This document shows positions 58,195-64,000 of a DNA stretch of 64,000 bases, in pieces. The stretch is from assembly GCA_029990175.1 (NCBI GenBank), contig JARKIP010000042.1, positions 3,038,001-3,102,000 on the forward strand. Direction: 5' to 3'. The notes under the pieces were generated by a model, which saw only the letters and a program-made list of their open reading frames with translations, was not told the DNA's origin and searched no databases. How positions within the stretch are numbered: the first letter of the stretch is position 1; each line of letters opens with the position of its first letter. Made by a program: the position numbers and the translations under genes. This DNA is from Petunia secreta. Its lineage: Eukaryota > Streptophyta > Magnoliopsida > Solanales > Solanaceae.

Positions 58195-58268
58195 ATCCGT
58201 TTAGCTCAACTGGTAGAGCTCGAAGTTCTTCAACTTCGCGGCCGTGGGTTCGAATCCCACAACGGACA
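58195..58268 (+). tRNA. tRNA-Lys(CTT)-like sequence inside the retrotransposon, probable pseudo-tRNA
   Basis: Seventy-four bases fold as a tRNA. The acceptor ATCCGTT pairs with AACGGAC (six of seven pairs; the first is A-C) and the discriminator is A. The D arm is GCTC/GAGC, and the T arm is GTGGG-TTCGAAT-CCCAC, perfect. Anticodon stem CGAAG/CTTCG encloses TTCTTCAA, eight bases instead of seven. Alignment with plant tRNA-Lys(CTT) as I remember it places the extra base beside the anticodon. The pol III A box (TAGCTCAACTGG, 58202-58213) and B box (GGTTCGAATCC, 58247-58257) match consensus exactly. A TTTT that could stop pol III is about 50 bases downstream (58318). It lies 108 bases after the pol stop. 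The first-pair mismatch and odd loop argue against a working tRNA. Confidence 0.7.
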
Positions 58269-58444
58269 CACTCCTCGTTTGGTTATATGTGTTCCATATG
58301 CAGCTCGCCGAAAACTCTTTTCATGTTATCACTTTACGTGCTCCAACATAAAAACAAGGAGGGTGGTGAGAGGCCCCTGTAGGCCAGATAAGACCTTCAT
58401 AAAGGCAAAAGACCTTTACCAAGAGGCAAATTTTTAAATTTTTT

Positions 58445-58672
58445 CAAATCAAAAACTTTTACGTGATAGGACTTCCACAGCAAATAAGAGGAGTCATTCA
58501 CAAATCAAAAACTTTTACGTGATAGGATTTCCGCAGCAAATAAGAGGAGTCATTCACAAAATAATAACTTTTACGTGATAAGACTTTCACGGCAAATAAG
58601 AGGAGTCATTCACAAAACAAAAACTTTCATGTGACAAAGCTTCCACAAAAATAAGAGAAGTCGTTCACAAGG
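58445..58672 (+). repeat. 56-bp tandem repeat, four copies
   Basis: Units start at about 58451, 58507, 58563 and 58619. Each contains AAAACTTTTACGTGATAGGA, then CTTCCACAGCAAATAAGAGG and AGTCATTCACAAA; divergence rises in the last unit. Non-coding. It lies between the tRNA-like sequence and the antisense gene. Confidence 0.9.
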
Positions 58673-59180
58673 CCAACAACTCGGCCAGAGCCAATCTACA
58701 AAGCCATGCAACAACTTTCAACTATCGAAACGATAAGCAAAGTTATACGCACAGAGCAACGATTCGGCTAAAACTCTAAACGACCACAATTCGGTCAGAC
58801 TACTTGCAACTTACGACCTCTTCCTAACGAAAGGCTAAGTCAAAAACATTCGGGCAGATTCTTGAAAGATACGAACTTAATAAAGTTCTTACTTCAGAAA
58901 AATCCCAATCATAAGGCACGAAAGCCACAACACATGCAAATAAAAGATCAAGAAGTTCAAACTAAATATAGTCACTGGACAGATCTAAACATCATATATA
59001 CATTATCTTTGTGAATTGATAAAATGCTGAATACGGCTAACAGAAATTCGCAGAGTGTTCAAAGGCCAAACAAACCGGCCATACAAAGGACCAGAAAGTC
59101 TCTACTAGACTTCTATCCACCAACAGACAAGTCCGGCTCTAGACAATAAAAACTACATCAATCACAGATTGAAAAGGGCA
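58673..59180. other. Non-coding spacer of the Tat element
   Basis: No conserved protein on either strand. It would be the 3' UTR of the antisense gene ending at 59181. GGCCA-containing words recur loosely. Confidence 0.5.
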
Positions 59181-61972
59181 TTAACATTTAGGGCTACGAC
59201 CAGAACTCGACGTACTAGCTCCGTCAGTCCTGTCGTCGTTCCCTGAACTCTCGTCGTCGTCTTCGTCTTCATCATCATCATCACCTTCGGACTCTTCCGG
59301 GGAGAGACCCAATGCTTGATTTATTCTTCGAACAGCATTCTTTGTTGTCTGCAGCATCTCCTCGACATTAACTTGTCCAGCCTGAATCTACACAAGCAAT
59401 GTACGCTTGGCCTCAAGAGCTGCAAGCTTGGTTTTGATTTCAGACTGATCACGCAGGTTCGCCAAGTCCTTGGTTAATGCGGTCTGAGCACTCATTAACT
59501 GAGCGACCTGATCCTTGGAAGCCTAGAGATCAGCCCTGGCTTTAACTGATTCTTCATTAGCTCTCTGCATATCCATCTCAAGAGATGTACGATCTTCGAT
59601 AGCGCCGTTCAAAGAATTTCAACAATCTTCAAGCAGTCCCTCCAAGCCTTGGACAGAGCGTGCGAACCCTTCTTTCTCTTCGAGAAGAAGGTCCTTCTCC
59701 CTGGTGAGCATGTTGATTTGCTCAACACGTTTGTTGTTGACATCAGTCAACCGGTTAACCTCACCACCAAGGAAACCACATTGCTCTATCAGAGTCTTGT
59801 TATCCTTCAGAGCTTCCATCAACTCCCTTTTCACTTCAACCACTTGATTGGCGTTGTTAAGCCTGGAGCGAAACATAAGCTCGGCAGCCAGCATACTCGA
59901 CTGAAAAAAGCAAAGTAAGTCAGAGTTAAAAGACCAAGGATAGAAGTTATTCCCAAAACAAAGCGGAAAGAACTTACCCGGGCAGAGTCAGAAGCAATCT
60001 GGAAGGCCAACTCCTCATCAGTTAGCTCCCTCAGCACCCACTCTTCACGGGGACTGATGAGCGAGGAGACTTCCTTAGCCAAGCTGTGTGGCCTGGTTAC
60101 GAAGTTAACATCAGGGGCAAGTTTCAAAGTGTGCTTCCTCTCGCAGAACTTAGGCTCCCAAGCCTGTTCAGAGGGATAATTTGGCCCGAACTTGTAACGC
60201 ACTGCCTTGATGTCACTCAGCTCTGTTCGGCCACCAATGGCTGACCGCCAAACGAATCTTGATGAGGAAAGGTTAGAGTCACCTTCCACCCCAGGATCTA
60301 TGGTCTCACATTCATGAAGAACAACGGGAGCCGCCCCCTCAGTAGCCATATTCTCCAGGTCCTCGAAACGATAAACACGAGGACCCTGGCTACTCTCTTG
60401 GGAAGCTTCTTCTCTTACTTCTTCTTTAACTTCTTCTTCTATACCTACTTTTCTCTTCCCCTCGTCGGCACGAGAAGGACCTGCCTCCGCCCCGTCACTA
60501 ACTCGGGGACTCCTCTGCGGAGTACGGACATCTTCCTCCTCGGCCTTTCTCCTGTCACTACGGAGGTGAGGCCTTCGCCTAAGAGGGACATCAACTTCGA
60601 CCTCAGTGTCCGAAAGAGTGATGACCTCCTTGGCTACGCCCCCTCCCCGTACAGACTCGGGGACTTCAGCAGCAGTACCAGCATTCTCTTCTACGGGCTC
60701 CGGTGCACTGGCCCTAGAAGAAGGATCACTGCCAGCCGATGAGGTTTGCCCAGCAGCCACGGAAGTCTTACGAGCAGACTTCTTCCGTGCTCCGCCCTCG
60801 CCTTGGCTTCTCTTCTTCCTCTTCAAGGAGCCCAGTCCACCGGACAGAAGTTCTTCACCCCCCTCCCTGCTGCGCAGAGGACCCACTGAAGCTAGTATAG
60901 CCTCAGCTTCAGCTTCTGGGTCAGCCACAGGCTCGGGAGGCCCATCTTGAGGAGGAGCAGGAAAGAAATCTGCTGAAGTGCCCAAACCTATAAAAAGGTA
61001 AAACGGTCAGATATGGAGAAGGTTCAAAGAAGAAGAACGATCATGAAAAAGAAATGTTCTCACTATGATTTTGTACAACCAAACTCTTCCGAGTGGCAAA
61101 ATACATCCACTCTCTCTTCTCAGAAGTAAACTCCTTCAAAATTGGCTCAACCCACACGGTCATATCTTCGACAGAAATGAGTCCGTCGTAGGGTTGCTTG
61201 GCCGCTACAAAAATTGAACGGAGTTAGAAGACGAGAAAAAGAAAAAACACGGAGAACTTCAAAAAATACTCGGGGACTTACGCCTCTTATTCCAGACTTC
61301 TGGAAGGTAGGCCTTGTCGTCAAAAGTCAAGGCCGAGGAGCGCACAAACAGATACTGGTGTGGCCAACCTCGGTCACCGGTATCCTCAGAACTGCGCACC
61401 AAGCCCTTGCTTCCGCGCATTCTGGCATTTACATAGTCGTCTTTGAAAATTTGTATACTATACAAAGAAATAAAATGCTCATAACCAAAAGATTGATCGG
61501 TTCCTGCCGCGAACCAATCCAAAAGAGTAACTATTTTATACATATTGGGGCTCAGCTGCCCCGGACAGAGGAGATACTCCCTGCAGAGCCTCTCCAGCAC
61601 AGGATGCAGGGGTAATCTGCTTCCCACGGTGAAAGGGTAGGTGCACATGGCTGTCCACCCAGCCCTATGGGAAGTAATATTCTCCTCCTCGGTGACCGGC
61701 AAGAGGGGAACCTCATCGCCCTAGTGACAGTCCATTCTTACTCGTGGGATCACCTCTTTCTTGATCCCAGACTTATACCTATACGCCGGCTAGTTCCGCG
61801 TATCTCCCTCCCTATTATGGAAGGACTTAATGTTACAGTCCGCCTCAAGTTCACCCCACTTCTTGGGGATTATCTCTGCAGCAGTAACTTGTGTAATCCG
61901 GGACCTGGGAGTGGCCGCCGAGGAACTACCAGCAACATCAGAGCCCTGGTTTTTCCTAGATCGTGAAGTCAT
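59181..61972 (-). pseudogene. Antisense additional ORF of the Tat element (Transposase_28-like), four exons, five nonsense codons
   Basis: Exon model (minus): 61972-61282, 61204-61064, 60987-59978, 59900-59181. Introns are GT-AG (donors GTAAGT, GTGAGA, GTAAGT). The exon sum is 2562 nt, 854 codons including the stop, with every phase consistent and no frameshift. In-frame stops at 61790-61792, 61721-61723, 59619-59621, 59523-59525 and 59388-59390 break it. Content: basic Ser/Ala-rich start; conserved block RLPLHPVLERLCREYLLCPG then QLSPNMYKIVTLLDWF (exon 1); EDMTVWVEPILKEFTSEKRE (exon 2); a long Pro/Glu/Ser/Arg-rich disordered part and EQAWEPKFCERKHTLKL (exon 3); a coiled coil and an acidic DDDDEDEDDDESS tail (exon 4). 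The conserved block recalls Transposase_28 (putative gypsy-type transposon) proteins known as antisense extra ORFs in Tat elements. Function unknown. Confidence 0.75.
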
Positions 61973-62089
61973 GGTTGCAAGAAAAGTATGAGGTTATCAG
62001 GAGTGAATTCAAAGCTAGTTCAAAGTATTTTCAAAGAACAGCGGAGAAGAAATAAAGGCAAGTAAAAGGTTTCTCATCAGGCAAACCCC

Positions 62090-62098
62090 TATTTATAG
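62090..62098 (-). promoter_or_regulatory. Antisense TATA box
   Basis: On the minus strand TATAAATAG lies about 118 bases upstream of the ATG at 61972, inside CCTATAAATAGGGG. It would start antisense transcription near 62060, giving a leader of roughly 90 bases. It is the same core as the LTR TATA box but in independent surroundings. Confidence 0.6.
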
Positions 62099-62538
62099 GA
62101 GTGAAAATTCAGCCCCACCAACTTCCTTCAAGACACGTGGAGACCATCAGAGAAACCTCGATCAGATCTGGCCGTTAAAAGGGAGAATAGGGTTCGCCAA
62201 AACTTTATAGTATCATCATTATTCTGGAAAGTAGCGGTCACCTAGCGATCAGCAGACGACGTGTGCACGTGACTGAAGCGGTTAAAATTATTACTTTTAC
62301 CCTTGGGGCACGCAACAGTCATTTTGGAATGACCTGCAGTCTCGCAGGCATGCCAGCTGCAGTTACTTTCTGTTACGGCGCATTAAATGCGCACGTCATG
62401 AGGGCTTGTCACTCAGCTGATAAGGATCATACGTCATCAAGATACATCACACGAAGACAAAAATTCGCAAGAAATTCCCGCCAAAAATCGTATCCACTCC
62501 TCGAACAGATACTCTGCTCGAGTAGTGCGGGGACTATC
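62099..62538. promoter_or_regulatory. Region between antisense promoter and 3' LTR, with polypurine tract
   Basis: No conserved protein (the plus frame 62263-62550 is not recognisable). It contains the probable upstream promoter of the antisense gene. The purine stretch AGTAGTGCGGGGA at 62521-62533 lies just before the 3' LTR and is the likely plus-strand primer. Confidence 0.55.
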
Positions 62539-63217
62539 TGTATTGGATAAAAGCTGACTAGGCTTGAAAAGGTGACACGTGTCTTCCACATGGCACGCGC
62601 AGACATTTCAAACGGACAAACATTCAATGGACAGACATTCGTCACGAGCAGACCTGAAAGAGTTATGAAACACTTCAACGGTCAACACGGTTTAAATGAG
62701 CAGTTATTAACGTGATCATCCACGATCAATCTACTAATAGTCATTAAGGAAATCATTACAACCCAACAGTTATGACTCCAACGGATATGTGACCGGCAGT
62801 TACTTATCCAGACGGATCTACGCCCAGCGGTTACAAAAATCCCAACGGGTGCCTATCAGGCTTATAAATAGCATTCGCATTAATCGATTGTAGAACAACT
62901 TTTACTTCCTGTCTGCAATATCAATAAGAATACTCTCTCTCTCTCTCGCTCTTGCTCAGTTATTCCCTTTGTTCTTATTTAGTTCTCTGCTTTGGTCTTC
63001 TGAAGAACGACTGATATCGAAGCTCTCTCCGAGGACGAGTGATACGATATAGTTACTTATCCTTGTCTACATTTTGCGCATTACTTTTATTAGCTCATAT
63101 GTGCATATTGTTATCATCTCAGCTCATCGGATAAACTCTTAATCTCAACTATTGATCGTGACCCCGCAAATACAAATTTAATTGTTAATTGGCCTAAAAT
63201 CGGATCTAGGTTAAACA
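62539..63217 (+). repeat. 3' LTR of the Tat element (679 bp)
   Basis: Starts TGTATTGGATAAAAGCTG and ends CTAGGTTAAACA. TATA box at 62863-62871. Its (CT)n tract is 15 bases (62933-62947), and it carries about 15 extra bases near 62610-62640 (ACGGACAAACATTC) absent from the 5' LTR. AGAAT follows at 63218. Confidence 0.95.
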
Positions 63218-63333
63218 AGAATTTTTTTGGTAGTTTTATGTTGTTACTTTGCTACTTCATTTATTAGTATTACTTAATAAATGTAATCCATATAAATTTA
63301 TATTGTGCTAATTTATTGTACTTATATTACATA

Positions 63334-64000
63334 GATGGCATCAATGGGGAAAGCTACTAAATCTAAGGGGAAAATAAAGTTCAAAGTTCGTCTCCTGCTT
63401 CTGTTCATACTTCCCCTCCTTTACCTCATATTCTTCCTACTTGTCCGTCGTCTGCATATCCTCCGGGTTTTTTTCACTACACCCCCTATGGCTTACCTTG
63501 ACATGCATTCTATGTCAGGATCCGACCCTCCATGTAAGTTTATTCCTATGTCTGGCATGCCACTTTTTTTCTCAGGTTATGTTGTTCATCCGTATGGTAT
63601 GAACTCATCCATGCCTTCGCCATTTTCCAGTCCATCACCATTCATGTCATCATCTACTCCTATTGCATCTAGATTGCAGTTTGACGACTCTACATCATCA
63701 CCATCCGTCAATGCTTCTGTACCACCTAGTGATCAGAGTACGTACATGCTGAGCTTGGCACATTAGAACCCGAAGCGAGATTGAGGATTTCTCCTAAGGG
63801 AGATCGTGGGTAAGTATTATTTTTGCTAGTTTTTAATTATTTACTATATTTATAACTTTTAATTATTGAATATATTTATTAACACTATTAAATTATTAAT
63901 TTATGTAGTTTTTTACTCCCTCATACAAAGTTACACACTTGGTTACATAATGCATAAGGTGCCTTATCCAAGAAGGATCGAGATGTTTAACATGTGTTAG
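63334..64000 (+). pseudogene. CACTA-2 TNPA-like gene, first exons, decayed and cut by the window edge
   Basis: An acceptor-like CATAG directly precedes ATG at 63335. The frame MASMGKATKSKGKIKFK then shifts. In mixed frames the Pro/Ser-rich segment matches exon 1 of the CACTA-1 gene: VVHPYGMNSSMPSPFSSPSP parallels AVRPYGIGSSSSMPHPSSSP. The exon-1 donor GGTAAGT is conserved at about 63809. The next exon begins FFTPSYKVTHLVT after an acceptor near 63909, paralleling FTPSMVATPIITRC. It contains stops. The rest lies beyond the window. Confidence 0.82.

Larger units (their letters stand above)
53437..63217 (+). mobile_element. Ty3/gypsy Tat-lineage LTR retrotransposon, 9781 bp, with antisense ORF and tRNA-like gene
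   Basis: Two LTRs (53437-54142 and 62539-63217) are flanked by AGAAT. The interior holds gag remnant, protease remnant, reverse transcriptase with RNase H, a second (archaeal-type) RNase H remnant, integrase, a tRNA-Lys-like sequence, a 56-bp tandem repeat and an antisense spliced gene. The double RNase H and the extra downstream antisense ORF are hallmarks of the Tat lineage. By eye about 25 substitutions over about 640 alignable LTR bases (around 4%) separate the LTRs, so the insertion is of moderate age. It cannot transpose by itself. Confidence 0.93.
48241..64000 (+). mobile_element. Second CACTA element, CACTA-2, decayed and split by a retrotransposon
   Basis: Same family as CACTA-1, opposite orientation, incomplete at the window's right edge. 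The left end near 48243 reads ATACTAGAAATTTAATATTT then TTCGACCACCG, a mutated version of the CACTA-1 end. A subterminal GGTGGTCGG palindrome follows. Transposase exons lie at 49891-53436 and the TNPA-like exons start at 63334. In between, 53437-63217 is a Tat-lineage LTR retrotransposon. Removing it restores continuity of the acidic tail of the DUF4216 exon with the intergenic stretch seen in CACTA-1. Confidence 0.88.

Noticed and set aside
58195..58268. Functional host tRNA-Lys gene
   Set aside because: Eight-base anticodon loop, A-C first acceptor pair and location inside a retrotransposon make a working tRNA unlikely; kept as tRNA-like.
58445..58672. CRISPR-like array
   Set aside because: The 56-bp units are contiguous tandem repeats without unique spacers, in plant nuclear DNA with no cas genes.
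60314..60950. Plus-strand ORFs of 142 and 114 codons
   Set aside because: Complement of the Pro/Glu/Ser-rich exon 3 of the antisense gene, whose splice phases and domain content support the minus strand.

Overview
This window is plant nuclear DNA made almost entirely of transposable elements, most of them nested in one another. It is AT-rich and rich in microsatellites. It holds Ty1/copia, Ty3/gypsy and CACTA (En/Spm) elements with plant-type introns and long gypsy LTRs, so a dicot with a large, repeat-rich genome is likely. Solanaceae is a guess from the general look of the repeats, not something shown. I found no intact host gene. The best preserved gene belongs to a transposon.

Layout. 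1-3502: a large imperfect inverted repeat, a 48-bp tandem array and TA/CA microsatellites. 3503-6029: a long gypsy LTR in reverse orientation. 6115-9328: a decayed Ty1/copia pol with a possible 3' LTR after it. 10200-12125: palindrome-rich and AT-rich repeat arrays. 12400-14170: a second decayed copia (gag to integrase). 14170-21636: low-information DNA with LTR-like debris, a possible hAT-like element and a fragment resembling a Ulp1 (C48) protease end. 21637-32414: a second copy of the 3503-6029 LTR, split by a complete CACTA element (22619-30202) with CACTACTAAAAAT ends and an AAA target duplication. 33439-45045: a rearranged Ty3/gypsy element with a tRNA-Met-type primer site, three LTR copies and inverted pol pieces. 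45046-48240: short tandem repeats and unassigned DNA. 48241-64000: a second CACTA of the same family, split by a Ty3/gypsy Tat-lineage retrotransposon (53437-63217) with an AGAAT target duplication.

How the genes relate. The first CACTA codes on the minus strand for a TNPD-type transposase (Transposase_21, DUF4218 and DUF4216 regions; one 2-nt frameshift) and a TNPA-like Transposase_24 protein. My five-exon model of the latter reads through 480 codons without interruption. The second CACTA has the same plan on the plus strand but is heavily mutated.

The Tat element is the most unusual object. Its gag/protease is deleted and its pol is damaged. Downstream of integrase it carries a tRNA-Lys-like sequence with perfect A and B boxes, a 56-bp tandem repeat, and an antisense four-exon gene of about 854 codons behind its own TATA box. 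That gene has no frameshift and five nonsense codons. It resembles the extra antisense ORFs known from Tat elements (Transposase_28-like).
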